A stretch of 64,000 nt of DNA from CAWBYL01 sp963793025 (GCA_963793025.1 CAWBYL010000006.1:248001-312000); one strand, 5' to 3'. Counted from the stretch's first letter, positions 51,266 to 59,682 are shown. The notes: generated by a model not told the origin, from the letters alone. Numbers and translations: made by a program.

Positions 51266-52436
51266 ATGATCGACTTCCGCTTCTCGGCCGAGGCCGAGAA
51301 CCTGCGCAGCGAGGTCGTCGCCTTCGTGGCCGAGGTCGTCACCCCTCGTCTCCATGAGCATCGCGACGCTCTCGATCTCACCGGTGTCGACGAGGAGTTC
51401 GAGCGGTGGGTCCACCGGGAGGCCGGGCAGCGGGGCTGGCTCGGGCTGCCCCCGGAGCTCCAGGCGGTGTTCAACTTCGAGGTGGCTCGGGCCGACGCCC
51501 CCGTCGTCGACACCGCGTTCACGCTCCTCGGGGCGGCGGTGGCCCGCTTCGGCAACCACCGCCACCGCAGCCGAGGTGCTGCCCCGGATCCTCGACGGGT
51601 CGCTCACCGGCTGTGTCGCCTACACGGAGCCGTCGGGTGGCTCCGACCTGAGCCGGGTCCGCGCCCTGGCCCTCCGCTCCGAGACGGGCTGGGTGCTCGA
51701 CGGGGTGAAGAGCCTCGTCACCGGGGCCCACAAAGCCGACCTGTGCTGCACCGCGGTGCGCACCACGGCCGAAGGGTCGGCTCGCACCAGCCTCTCGATG
51801 TTCCTGGTCGACATGGCCACGCCAGGAGTGGAGGTCGTGCGCCGAGCGACGATGAACGGCTGGACCCTCGACGAGATCCACTTCCACGAGGTCGCGCTGA
51901 CCGAGGCAGACCTCCTGGGCGAGGAGGGCCAGGGGTGGCGTCACATGGCTGAGTCCCTGGCCGCCGAGCGCTCCGGGCTGTTCTGGCTGGGTTTCGCCCG
52001 TCACGTCCTCGATCTCCTCGTCGATCACGTCCTCGCCGGCAGGTCCGACGGCGCGCCCCTGGCCGACGATCCGCTCGTCCTCGATCAGGTCGGCGCCCTG
52101 GAGGCCGAGTACGCGGCGGCCGATCGCCTCGCCCGGCGGACCTTGTGGACGGCGGCGCAGGGAGACACCGATCCATCGCTCCCGGCCATGGCCAAGGTGG
52201 TCAGCACCGAGCTCCTCCAGCGGATCGCCCAGGCCGCCACCGAGATCACCGGTGAGGCCGGTCTGGTGTGGAGTCCGCTGTTCGCCGGAGACGGCCTGCC
52301 CGGCGCCGCCGCCGGCGGGCGCTTCGCGTGGGAGTACCTGGAGCGAGTGCACGGGACGATCAGCGTGGGGGCCAACGAGCTCCAGCGGGATCTGATCGCC
52401 ACGGCCGGGCTCGGACTGCCCCGGAGGTCGCGCTGA
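51266..52436 (+). pseudogene. Acyl-CoA dehydrogenase, one +1 frameshift
   Basis: About 390 residues from ATG 51266. The N-terminal helices read MIDFRFSAEAENLRSEVVAF, then QAVFNFEVARADAPVVDTAF; the frame changes near 51555 (one extra C restores FGNTATAAEVLPRIL). The second piece has CVAYTEPSGGSDLSRVRALA, the FAD-binding 'TEP..GSD' region, and NGWTLDEIHFHEVALTEADLLG, ending GTISVGANELQRDLIATAGLGLP, typical of the C-terminus. It should oxidise an acyl-CoA to the enoyl-CoA, passing electrons to ETF. Its stop overlaps the next gene's start by one base. Confidence 0.85.
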
Positions 52437-53318
52437 TGGACCTCCGGATCACCGACCGCCAGCGCGATCTGGCCGCCGCGACCCGTGATCTCCTGGCCGC
52501 CGGCGGCGGTCGCACCCCCGACCGACGGGAGCGTCACCGAGCTGGCGGTGGTGGCCCGGGAGCTCGGCCGCCGAGGGGAACCGACGTCGTTCCACTCCGA
52601 GCTCCTGGCCGCCTGGTTGGGCCACGAAGGCCCCGGGCGGGCGACGGTCGGCTTCCACGTCGACGACGGTGTGGCCGACTTCGTGGCCCACGCCCGGGGG
52701 GCCGACGTCGCTCTGCTCCGAACCGCCCCCGACGCCGTCGCCACCCTCGACCTGCGCGCGCCGACGGTGGTGCTGCACGGCCAGCCAGGCCTGGACGACC
52801 CCGATCAGTGCCGGATCGTCTTCGCCCCCGACGTGCTCGGTCCCTCGCAGCGCCGTGACGTCGACGGGCCCCGGGCCCGGGCCGCGGTGGTGCTGGCGGC
52901 CGATGCGGTGGGGGCCGCCGAGGCGGCGCTCGACGCCGTCGTCGCCCGTGTCTCCGAGCGGGAGGTGTGGGGCGCCCCGTTGGGCGTGCTGCAGGCGGTC
53001 CAACACCGGTGTGCCGACATGGCGATCGACGTGACCCTCGCCGCCGACGCGGTCTTCGACGCGGCGGCCGTCATCGATCGGGGTGCCTCCCCCGTCGAGG
53101 TCCTGCTGGCCGCCGCCCAGGCCAAGGTCACCGCCGTGGAACGAGCCCGCCGCGTGACCGCCGGGGCCCACCAGCTGGCGGGGGGTCAGGGCATCCTGGT
53201 CGATGCTCCGTTCCACCGCTGGTACCGGCGGGTGAAGGCGGCCGAGCCCGTCCTCGGGACGAGCCGGCACCATCGGGCGGTGCTCGCCCGCCACGCCCTG
53301 GCCCGCCGCCGCTCGTAG
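52436..53318 (+). pseudogene. Acyl-CoA dehydrogenase-like protein, frameshifted and short
   Basis: The frame opens at ATG 52436 with MDLRITDRQRDLAAATRDLL and switches near 52510 to a piece with GSVTELAVVARELGRRGEP and a C-terminal helical bundle (AIDVTLAADAVFDAA, VEVLLAAAQAKVTAVERARR, HQLAGGQGILVDAPFHRWYR). Length is only about 290 residues, against 350-400 normally, and the segment between the N-terminal helices and the VTELAVVA helix, where a substrate/FAD-contact region is expected, is missing. It resembles the smaller partner subunit of paired ACADs (FadE-type heterodimers of steroid catabolism), which can lack active residues. Confidence 0.7.
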
Positions 53319-53416
53319 CGGTCGGTCCCCGCCATAGCGGGCGACCTGGCAGGGTGGGACCACAGTTCGACCGGGTGGGGGACCGTCCCGGCGCCCGGGC
53401 GGATGAGGAGGATCGT

Positions 53417-54424
53417 GTGACCTACACGGCGATGGTGATGCCCGCGGCCGGCGCGCCGCTCGAAGCCGTCGAGCGAGACGTGCCCCGTCCGGAGGCCGGT
53501 GAGGCCGTGGTGCGGATGCGGGCCACCAGCCTCAACTTCCACGACCACGTGAACCTCCTCGGGCTGATCCGTGGGCCGTGGCCCCGGGTACCCATGACCG
53601 ACGGCGTCGGTGAGGTCGTGGCGGTGGGCGACGGTGTGGCCGACGTGGCGGTGGGCGACCGCGTGGTGATCGCCTTCTTCCCCCGGTGGCGGCAGGGCCC
53701 CCCGACGGTCGGGGCGAAACGGGACTGCCCCGGCGACACCTACGACGGTTGTCTGCAGCAGTTCCACCGGGGTCCGGCCGCCGGCATGGTGAAGGTTCCC
53801 GACTATCTCTCCGACCTCGAGGCGGCGACGTTGCCGTGTGCCGCGGTGACGGCGTGGACGTCGCTGCAGGGCGGCGGCGTGAAGGCAGGGGACGTCGTCG
53901 TCGTGGAGGGAACCGGCGGGGTCTCGATGTTCGTGGTGCAGCTGGCCAAGCTGAGCGGAGCCACCGTGGTGCTCACGTCCTCGTCCGACGCCAAGCTGGC
54001 CGTGGGCGCGGACCTCGGCGCCGATCACCTGGTGAACTACCGCACCACCCCCGACTGGGCCCGGGAGGTGATGGCCCTCACGGACCGCCGCGGAGCCGAC
54101 ATCGTCGTCGACGTCGGCGGCCCCGACACGGTCGCCCAGGCCGTGCGGTCCGTGCGGGTCGGCGGCTACGTGGCGATCGTCGGGGTGCTGACCGGAGCGG
54201 GTGTGGCCGAAGTGCCGGTCGCGACGGTCATGGGTCGCAACATCCGTCTGGAGGGCATCACGGTGGGCAGCGTGGCCGACCACGTCGAGCTGTGCCGGGC
54301 CCTGGAGCAGGCCGAGATCCACCCGCACATCAGCCACACCTTCGCGTGGGACCAGATGGACGAGGCTGTGCGGGTCCTGGCCGCCCAGGAGCACGTGGGC
54401 AAGATCGCCATCGGGATCCCGTGA
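53417..54424 (+). CDS. Zinc-independent MDR-family oxidoreductase (alcohol dehydrogenase-like)
   Basis: 335 residues from GTG 53417, behind GAGGAGGAT. GroES-like N-terminal part (VVRMRATSLNFHDHVNLLGLI, VPMTDGVGEVVAVGDGVADV, VGDRVVIAFF) is followed by the Rossmann part VVVVEGTGGVSMFVVQLAKLSG, DIVVDVGGPDTVAQAVRSVR. The GTGGVS nucleotide loop is clear and no structural zinc Cys quartet is seen. The group contains NADPH-dependent enoyl or quinone reductases. It follows the two acyl-CoA dehydrogenase genes by 98 bases. Confidence 0.9.
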   Translation: MTYTAMVMPAAGAPLEAVERDVPRPEAGEAVVRMRATSLNFHDHVNLLGLIRGPWPRVPMTDGVGEVVAVGDGVADVAVGDRVVIAFFPRWRQGPPTVGAKRDCPGDTYDGCLQQFHRGPAAGMVKVPDYLSDLEAATLPCAAVTAWTSLQGGGVKAGDVVVVEGTGGVSMFVVQLAKLSGATVVLTSSSDAKLAVGADLGADHLVNYRTTPDWAREVMALTDRRGADIVVDVGGPDTVAQAVRSVRVGGYVAIVGVLTGAGVAEVPVATVMGRNIRLEGITVGSVADHVELCRALEQAEIHPHISHTFAWDQMDEAVRVLAAQEHVGKIAIGIP

Positions 54425-54449
54425 CGGCGACGGTCGGTCGTGGGCCGAG

Positions 54450-55256
54450 CTACCCGAGGGAGGGGTTGGGATCGGGCGGAGCGGTCCGGAGCGTCGTCGG
54501 CCCGGAGTCGTCTCCTCCGGCGGAAGCGTCGAGCGCACCGCTGCGGATCCGCTGGAACACGTAGGAGGTGAACAGCAGGAAGCCGCACGCCAGAGCGAGC
54601 TCGGGGTACTCCTGGAGGCGCTTGACCTGGCGCCACTCCACGTCGTCGCCGAAGAGCCTGCTCGTCACCACGTCGACGTAGTCGACCCACGCGTAGTACA
54701 CGGTCACCGCGAGGAACCACGGGGCGAGCAGGGCGGGGGGCGCGAACAGCCAGGACCGCTGGCGCAGGGCGGGGAGGCGGGGGACGAGCCTTCGCGCTCC
54801 GACCGCGCCGACGAGCCCCACCAGGATGTAGACGCCTTCGAGTGAGCGCCGCCCGAGGAGGTTGTGGAGGTTGGCCTCGTTCTGCGTGTTGACTTCGACC
54901 AGCGCGGAGGGCCCGTCGAAGTCGAAGATCCGCTGTCCCCAGCTGACCTCCTCCCCGGCGACGAAGATGAACCCGAGGACGAGCAGGAGGTAGAGCCCGG
55001 CTTCCAGGCGCAGTCGTTCGCGGTTGAGCCGCACGGCGATGACGGCGGCGAGGACCACGCAGCCGACGTAGCCGGCGCAGGTCAGCCACTCGACGAGGTG
55101 GTCCTCGTCGCTGAACCACCAGTAGGCCCGGCGGGACGCGAACCACAGGATCGACGGGAGCAGCAGCAGGGCGACGGGGACCACCCAGTGGTAGGCGGGG
55201 CCTCGCCGCACGGCGCGCCAGATCGAGTCGTCGGCCGGCGGCGGGAGGTTCTTCAC
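54450..55256 (-). CDS. Multi-pass membrane protein with GEEVSWGQ motif, unknown function
   Basis: 268 residues from GTG 55256. About six hydrophobic segments (AYHWVVPVALLLLPSILWFA, TCAGYVGCVVLAAVIAVRL, AGLYLLLVLGFIFVAG, GVYILVGLVGAVGA, LFAPPALLAPWFLAVTVYYA, ALACGFLLFTSYVF) enclose a polar loop with FVAGEEVSWGQRIFDFDGPS and VNTQNEANLHNLLG. I have the impression that the GEE-SWGQR and NEANLHN pair recurs in unrelated bacteria as an uncharacterised membrane family. The loop's conserved acidic and His residues suggest metal binding or catalysis near the membrane. It is convergent with the oxidoreductase gene. Confidence 0.75.
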   Translation of the reverse strand: MKNLPPPADDSIWRAVRRGPAYHWVVPVALLLLPSILWFASRRAYWWFSDEDHLVEWLTCAGYVGCVVLAAVIAVRLNRERLRLEAGLYLLLVLGFIFVAGEEVSWGQRIFDFDGPSALVEVNTQNEANLHNLLGRRSLEGVYILVGLVGAVGARRLVPRLPALRQRSWLFAPPALLAPWFLAVTVYYAWVDYVDVVTSRLFGDDVEWRQVKRLQEYPELALACGFLLFTSYVFQRIRSGALDASAGGDDSGPTTLRTAPPDPNPSLG

Positions 55257-55470
55257 CCGGGTGAATATCGCAGGTGAGCCGACTACCTGTCATGCCTCCT
55301 TTCCCGCAGGGCCTTCCTCCGTTCACGGTTGGTTCACCTCCCCCGGCCGAGGTAGCCGGCGGAGAACGGCCGGCGCGACTCTGAGATGATGGGTGCTCGT
55401 CGTGGGAGGGGGGCGCAATGGGAGCGCATGCCGGTCGGTCGAGCGCAGCATCGCCGAAGGGGGTCGCGTC

Positions 55471-56397
55471 GTGACCGCCGACGAGCCGGTCGTCATCGAG
55501 GTGGCGCTGACGACCAACCCCAACCGCAACCCGAACACCGGTCGCAGCCCTGCCGAGGTCGTCGAACAGGGCCTCGCCTGCATCGACGCCGGCGCGTCGA
55601 TCGTTCACATGCACCTCCCCGATCTGGACGTCTCGGCGGATGAGGCGACCCGGCAGTACCTCGAGTGCTTCACGCCCTGGCTCGAGCACGATCCCGACGT
55701 GTTGGTGCTCCCCACCAACGGCTTCGGCGCCACGATGGCCGATCGCTTCGGCCACCAGTGGCGACTCAACGACGCCGGCGTGCTGCGGCTGGCCTTCGTC
55801 GATCCCGGCGCCACCATCTTCGGTTGGCCCGGACCCGATGGCGCGCCGGCCCCGGAGGGGTATCTCTACTCGTTCAACTACGACGCCATGACCTATGCCA
55901 TCGACGAGGGCGGCCGGCGGGGCATGGGGATGCACTTCGCCTGCTTCGAGCCGGGGTGGCTGCGCAACGTGATCGCCTACTGGCGCGCCGGGCGCCTCTC
56001 GCCCGGTTCGTTCGTGAAGTTCTACTTCGGGGGCGACTACGGCGTCCTCGCCCGGGGCCGGGGCGTCACCTTCGGGCTCCCACCGACCCGGACGGGTCTG
56101 GCGGCCTACCGCGAGATCCTCGAGATCGAGGGCTGTCCCCTCCCGTGGTTCTCGGCGCTGATGGGTGGGGACCTCCTCGACACTCCGGTGGCGAGGGCCA
56201 CGGTCGAGCAGGGCGGCCACCTCCGGGTCGGCCTCGAGGACCACGCCGGCGAGGACGACCCGACGAACCTCGAGCTGGTCGAGGCCGCGGTCCGCCTCTG
56301 TGCGGAGGTCGGTCGTCCCGTCGCCACCCCGGCCCAGACCATCGACAGCCTCGGCCTCCCGTCGTTGACGGTCGGATCGAACCCAAGGAGCCAGTGA
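55471..56397 (+). CDS. BKACE family (beta-keto acid cleavage enzyme-like) protein
   Basis: 308 residues from GTG 55471. The TIM-barrel BKACE (DUF849) signatures are EVALTTNPNRNPNTGRSPAE, where a usual substrate-binding Thr/Pro segment lies, GASIVHMHLPD (the zinc His-x-His) and HLRVGLEDHAGED (the zinc Glu). These enzymes condense a beta-keto acid with acetyl-CoA and release acetoacetate plus a new acyl-CoA. The N-terminal residues differ from the classic 'ITaAltG', so the substrate may be unusual. The stop overlaps the next amidohydrolase start by one base (TGATG), so the two are coupled. Confidence 0.85.
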   Translation: MTADEPVVIEVALTTNPNRNPNTGRSPAEVVEQGLACIDAGASIVHMHLPDLDVSADEATRQYLECFTPWLEHDPDVLVLPTNGFGATMADRFGHQWRLNDAGVLRLAFVDPGATIFGWPGPDGAPAPEGYLYSFNYDAMTYAIDEGGRRGMGMHFACFEPGWLRNVIAYWRAGRLSPGSFVKFYFGGDYGVLARGRGVTFGLPPTRTGLAAYREILEIEGCPLPWFSALMGGDLLDTPVARATVEQGGHLRVGLEDHAGEDDPTNLELVEAAVRLCAEVGRPVATPAQTIDSLGLPSLTVGSNPRSQ

Positions 56398-57466
56398 TGA
56401 CCACTCGACTGATCTCGTCGGATTCCCACGTGAACGTCCAGCACGACCAGGTCAAGGAGCACCTGGCCCCCCGCTTCCACGCAGGCCTACGACGCCGCGT
56501 TGATGCAGGCGATGACCGAGATGCTGGGCGGAAACGCGGCGAAGGCGAACATGTCGGGCCTGGCCCACGTGCATCCGGCCCACGGGCGTCCGGGGTACGC
56601 CGACCCGGTCGAGCGGCTGGCCGACATGGACATCGACGGAGTCGACATCGAGGTCCTCTACTGCGAGGTCAGCGCCTACCGGTACCTGTACCTCATGCGG
56701 GAGGGTTCCCACGAGGCCACCCGTGCCTTCAACGACACGCTGCTCGAGTTCGCCTCGGTCGATCCTCGACGTCTGGTGGTCACCGCCCAGGTACCGATCC
56801 ACGACATCGACTTCGCCGTCGAGGAGGTGCAGCGGGTGGCCGCCGCCGGTTGCAAGTCGCTTGCAGCTGCCGGTCTTCCCGGCCGAGGTGGGCCAACCCG
56901 ACTACCACGACGGACGCTACGACCGGCTCTGGTCGGTGATCGCCGAGACCGGCCTGCCGGTGTGCAACCACATCGGGCTGAACACGGCCCTGAACCAGCT
57001 GGCCGACCGGGATCCCACGCCCCGCCTGGCGTGGACGATGACGTGCATGCCGCTCTCGGCGTGCGAGGCGCTGGGCATGTGGCTGCTCACCGGGCCGCTG
57101 GTGCGCCATCCGGACCTGAAGGTGGTGTTCGTCGAGCCCGGCCTCGGGTGGGTGGCCTACTACCTGCACTTCCTCGACGACATGGTCCTGCGCCAGGGCT
57201 ACGAGTTCCCGGACCTCGAGGGCGAGCTGCCGAGCTTCTACTACCACCGCAACATGGCGATGACCTTCATCGACGAGCCCGATCCCATCCAGCACCTCAT
57301 GCACCGCCTGGGCGTGCAGAACGTCATGTGGTCGAGCGACTACCCCCACCCGGTGTCGTCGTGGCCCAAGTCGCAGATGACCGTCGACGATCTGTTCGAC
57401 GGGATCGACGACGCCGATCGCCACGCCATCGTGTGCGGCAACGCCGAACGCATCTGGGGTCTCTGA
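56397..57466 (+). pseudogene. Amidohydrolase-2 family protein (paralogue 5), two +1 frameshifts
   Basis: About 355 residues starting ATG 56397. Segment 1 has ISSDSHVNVQHDQVKEHLAP; the frame changes at about 56481 (one G too many) to read QAYDAALMQAMTEMLGGNA and LADMDIDGVDIEVLYCEVSA; another shift near 56863 leads to LQLPVFPAEVGQPDYHDGRY, then VCNHIGLNTALN and VMWSSDYPHPVSSWP. All three metal-site segments (D-x-H, H, D-x-P-H) survive, so the gene could have been active. It is the last gene of a two-gene unit with the BKACE gene. Confidence 0.82.
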
Positions 57467-57523
57467 CCGGCCCGGCCGACACCTCGGGGGCGGGCGCCGG
57501 CGTCGAACTCACCGCGCCCGAGG

Positions 57524-57557
57524 TTGTCGTCTAGCGGGTGCATGGTATAGTTTGCAC
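57524..57557 (+). promoter_or_regulatory. Promoter with a dyad over the -10 box
   Basis: TTGTCG (57524-57529), a 16-base spacer and TATAGT (57546-57551) form a promoter for the phasin-like gene. GTGCA (57538-57542) and TGCAC (57553-57557) make a 20-base dyad that overlaps the -10 box, a good position for a repressor. Confidence 0.55.
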
Positions 57558-57587
57558 TCCCGCCCCCAGGACCCAGGAGCTACACAG

Positions 57588-57896
57588 ATGTCCCTCACCA
57601 TCACCAGTGTCAGCCGATCGACGCAGGACCGCATGCTCGCCGCCATCGAGGCGTCGCAGGCCACCACCACCCGAGCCTTCGGCACCGTCACCGGCGTCGT
57701 GGCCAAGGCCATGCCCGAGCGGCTCCCGAGCCTCAGCTCCGTGCCCGGCGCCTCGCTGCTGCCTTCCCCGCACGAGACCGTGGAGCTCACCTGGGGCTTC
57801 GCCGAGCAGCTCGTCGAGCGTCAGCGCAGCTTCGTCGACGGCCTCGTGGACGCCTCCTCCCCGGCCCCCGCGCCGGAGCCCAAGTCCAAGAGCTGA
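57588..57896 (+). CDS. Phasin-like small helical protein
   Basis: 102 residues from ATG 57588, behind CCAGGAGC. It is mostly alpha-helical, amphipathic and without Cys or Trp-rich cores: ITSVSRSTQDRMLAAIEASQ, ATTTRAFGTVTGVVAKAMPE, TVELTWGFAEQLVERQRSFV and a Pro/Ala/Lys tail (SSPAPAPEPKSKS). This composition and the FAEQLVERQRSFVDGLVDA helix recall phasins or granule-associated proteins of polyhydroxyalkanoate storage. I cannot confirm the family. The next gene is an HTH regulator and the promoter carries a dyad, as in PhaR-type autoregulation. Confidence 0.55.
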   Translation: MSLTITSVSRSTQDRMLAAIEASQATTTRAFGTVTGVVAKAMPERLPSLSSVPGASLLPSPHETVELTWGFAEQLVERQRSFVDGLVDASSPAPAPEPKSKS

Positions 57897-57967
57897 GGCC
57901 CCGCTCCTCCGGAGCGACCCGGGCCCGGTCGGCGGGAGCACCGCCCCCGCCCCCGTACCATTCGGCC

Positions 57968-58774
57968 ATGGCCCCGCCTGACGAACCCCCTGACGAAGGC
58001 GCCGAGGATCTCGGCGCCTTCGGCGCGTTCCTGCGCAGCCAGCGCCAGCTCTCGAACCTCTCGCTGCGCCAGGCCGCCCGGCTGGCCAAGATCTCCAACC
58101 CGTACCTGAGCCAGATCGAGCGTGGACTGCACCGGCCCTCGGTGGCGGTCATCCGCTCGTTGGCCGACGCCCTCGACCTGTCGGTCGAGACACTGCTCGC
58201 CCACGCCGCCGGGCTGGCGACCGAGAAGACGGCGGATTCGTCGACGGCCACGGAGAAGGCGATCCGCACCGACCCCAGGCTGAGCGACGAGCAGAAGAAG
58301 GCGTTGTTGTCCGTCTACCGGACGATGGCCGAGGCCGACGATCCCGGCGTCCACCTGACGGGTCAGGTGGAGGGGAGGCCCACCGGGGTCTCGCACCACT
58401 CCTCGAGGTTGCGGTGCAGGTTGATCACGCGGCACTCCTCGGCCGACAGGGCGAGGTGGGTCAGGCCGGGCTGGTGCAGTCCGCGCTGCGCCGTCTTCAT
58501 GATCCCGACGTCCTGGTTCATCACGAACCCGAGGTCGGTGTCGGCGTCGATCTCGGCGGTGAAGGGCTCGGCGGGAGGCGCTCCGGGTGCCACCCGTCGG
58601 AACGACATCATCACGAACTGGCAGTCATCGGGGGTGAGCCCCGGGCGGGACGACAGCACCGAGATCATGTCGGGCATGGCCAGGACGGTCGCGTTGGGGA
58701 ACAGGTTGTACTGCGACATCGCGGTGAGGCGGACGTTGTCGTACATCGAGATGTCGACCCCCTGCTCGGCGTAG
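57968..58774 (+). CDS. XRE-family helix-turn-helix regulator, probably frameshifted at its end
   Basis: The N-terminal 130 residues are a good regulator: RSQRQLSNLSLRQAARLAKISNPYLSQIERGLHRPS is a Cro/C1-type HTH, followed by VETLLAHAAGLAT and a short helical tail. The open frame then continues another 140 residues antisense to the Rieske gene with low-complexity composition, so I believe the true stop is TGA at 58356-58358 in the neighbouring frame, reached if one base is removed. The stop then falls inside a 20-bp dyad shared with the convergent gene. Its likely target is the phasin-like promoter. Confidence 0.75.
   Translation: MAPPDEPPDEGAEDLGAFGAFLRSQRQLSNLSLRQAARLAKISNPYLSQIERGLHRPSVAVIRSLADALDLSVETLLAHAAGLATEKTADSSTATEKAIRTDPRLSDEQKKALLSVYRTMAEADDPGVHLTGQVEGRPTGVSHHSSRLRCRLITRHSSADRARWVRPGWCSPRCAVFMIPTSWFITNPRSVSASISAVKGSAGGAPGATRRNDIITNWQSSGVSPGRDDSTEIMSGMARTVALGNRLYCDIAVRRTLSYIEMSTPCSA
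58351..58370. terminator. 20-bp perfect dyad containing both convergent stop codons
   Basis: CCACCTGACGGGTCAGGTGG pairs 9 bases on each side of a GG loop. The minus-strand Rieske stop (58363-58365) lies in the right arm, the presumed regulator stop (58356-58358) in the left. It may end transcription from both sides. Confidence 0.6.
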
Positions 58775-59682
58775 TGCGAGACCAGCCCGGCGGCGATCAC
58801 GTCCTGCACCGACTGGCCGTCGGGGATCTCGGGCATGGGCGTGCCCGGGTCCACCCCGAGGCGCTGGCCCATGTTGTTCATCCACGTGTCCCAGACCGTC
58901 TCGGGGGCCACGTTCCGGCCCAGCCGGGGGGAGGGAACGCCGTAGTTCTGGTACGAGACGCCATGGCGGTGCCACAGCTTCTGGGGGGCGTCGACGTCGT
59001 CGACGTGGCCCAACATCTCGCGGTGGATCCCCTGGATGTGGTACGTCTCGCTGAACCCCTCGGCCACGACCTTCCAGTTGGCGGGCATGGGCGACACCAC
59101 CAGGGCCTGGCAGCGGTAGTCCTCGATCGGGCACCACGAGAGGTCGTCGGGGATGCCCTCGAGCCACTCGGCGAGGGGCATGGCGTCCATGTCGAGGTTG
59201 ACGAAGACCATGGGGCCCCAGGTGTCCACCCGGGCGGGGATCAGGGCGAACTCGTCGTTGTCGATCCGGCCGAAGCCCTTGCGGTTGGGGACCTGGCTGA
59301 GGCGGCCCTCTGTCGTCCACGCCCACCGGTGGTACGGGCAGCGCAGCTCGTCGAGCCCCGACCCGCTGCCCTGGCAGATCGAGTTGCCCCGGTGGCGACA
59401 GGCGTTCTGAAAGGCGCGCAGCTCGCCGTCCTGACCGCGCACGACGAGGATGGAGAGCCACCCGGCGCGGTATTCGTAGAAGTCCCCGGGCCCGGCCACG
59501 TGGTCGAGCGAGCAGGCGATCTGCCAGACCTTGGGCCACACCCGCTCGGTCTCGAGGGCCATCCACTCTGGTGAGGTGTAGCGGTCGGTCGGGACCATCG
59601 TGGGCCCGTTGCGGGCGAGGCCCGAAGCGGTGATGGCGAGCCCTTCGAGCTCGTCGGCGTCGGTGTCGTCGAGAAGTGTCAT
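58363..59682 (-). CDS. Rieske-type aromatic ring-hydroxylating dioxygenase, alpha subunit
   Basis: 439 residues from ATG 59682. The Rieske cluster ligands are Cys95/His97 in NACRHRG and Cys115/His118 in RCPYHRW. The mononuclear iron site is ETYHIQGIH with His215 and His220, and NWKVVAEGF before it is the 'NWK...E' bridging region. The enzyme needs an electron supply (ferredoxin reductase and Fd); none is adjacent, although the 2-oxoacid:ferredoxin oxidoreductase is present in the window. This is the group of steroid, phenylpropionate and choline-type Rieske oxygenases. Start overlaps the stop of the deacylase gene by four bases. Confidence 0.93.
   Translation of the reverse strand: MTLLDDTDADELEGLAITASGLARNGPTMVPTDRYTSPEWMALETERVWPKVWQIACSLDHVAGPGDFYEYRAGWLSILVVRGQDGELRAFQNACRHRGNSICQGSGSGLDELRCPYHRWAWTTEGRLSQVPNRKGFGRIDNDEFALIPARVDTWGPMVFVNLDMDAMPLAEWLEGIPDDLSWCPIEDYRCQALVVSPMPANWKVVAEGFSETYHIQGIHREMLGHVDDVDAPQKLWHRHGVSYQNYGVPSPRLGRNVAPETVWDTWMNNMGQRLGVDPGTPMPEIPDGQSVQDVIAAGLVSHYAEQGVDISMYDNVRLTAMSQYNLFPNATVLAMPDMISVLSSRPGLTPDDCQFVMMSFRRVAPGAPPAEPFTAEIDADTDLGFVMNQDVGIMKTAQRGLHQPGLTHLALSAEECRVINLHRNLEEWCETPVGLPST

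Noticed and set aside
43097..58774. Programmed +1 frameshifting in the broken genes
   Set aside because: No shared slippery codon or stop context occurs at the nine positions, and eight unrelated families would have to use it; insertion errors or decay explain it better.
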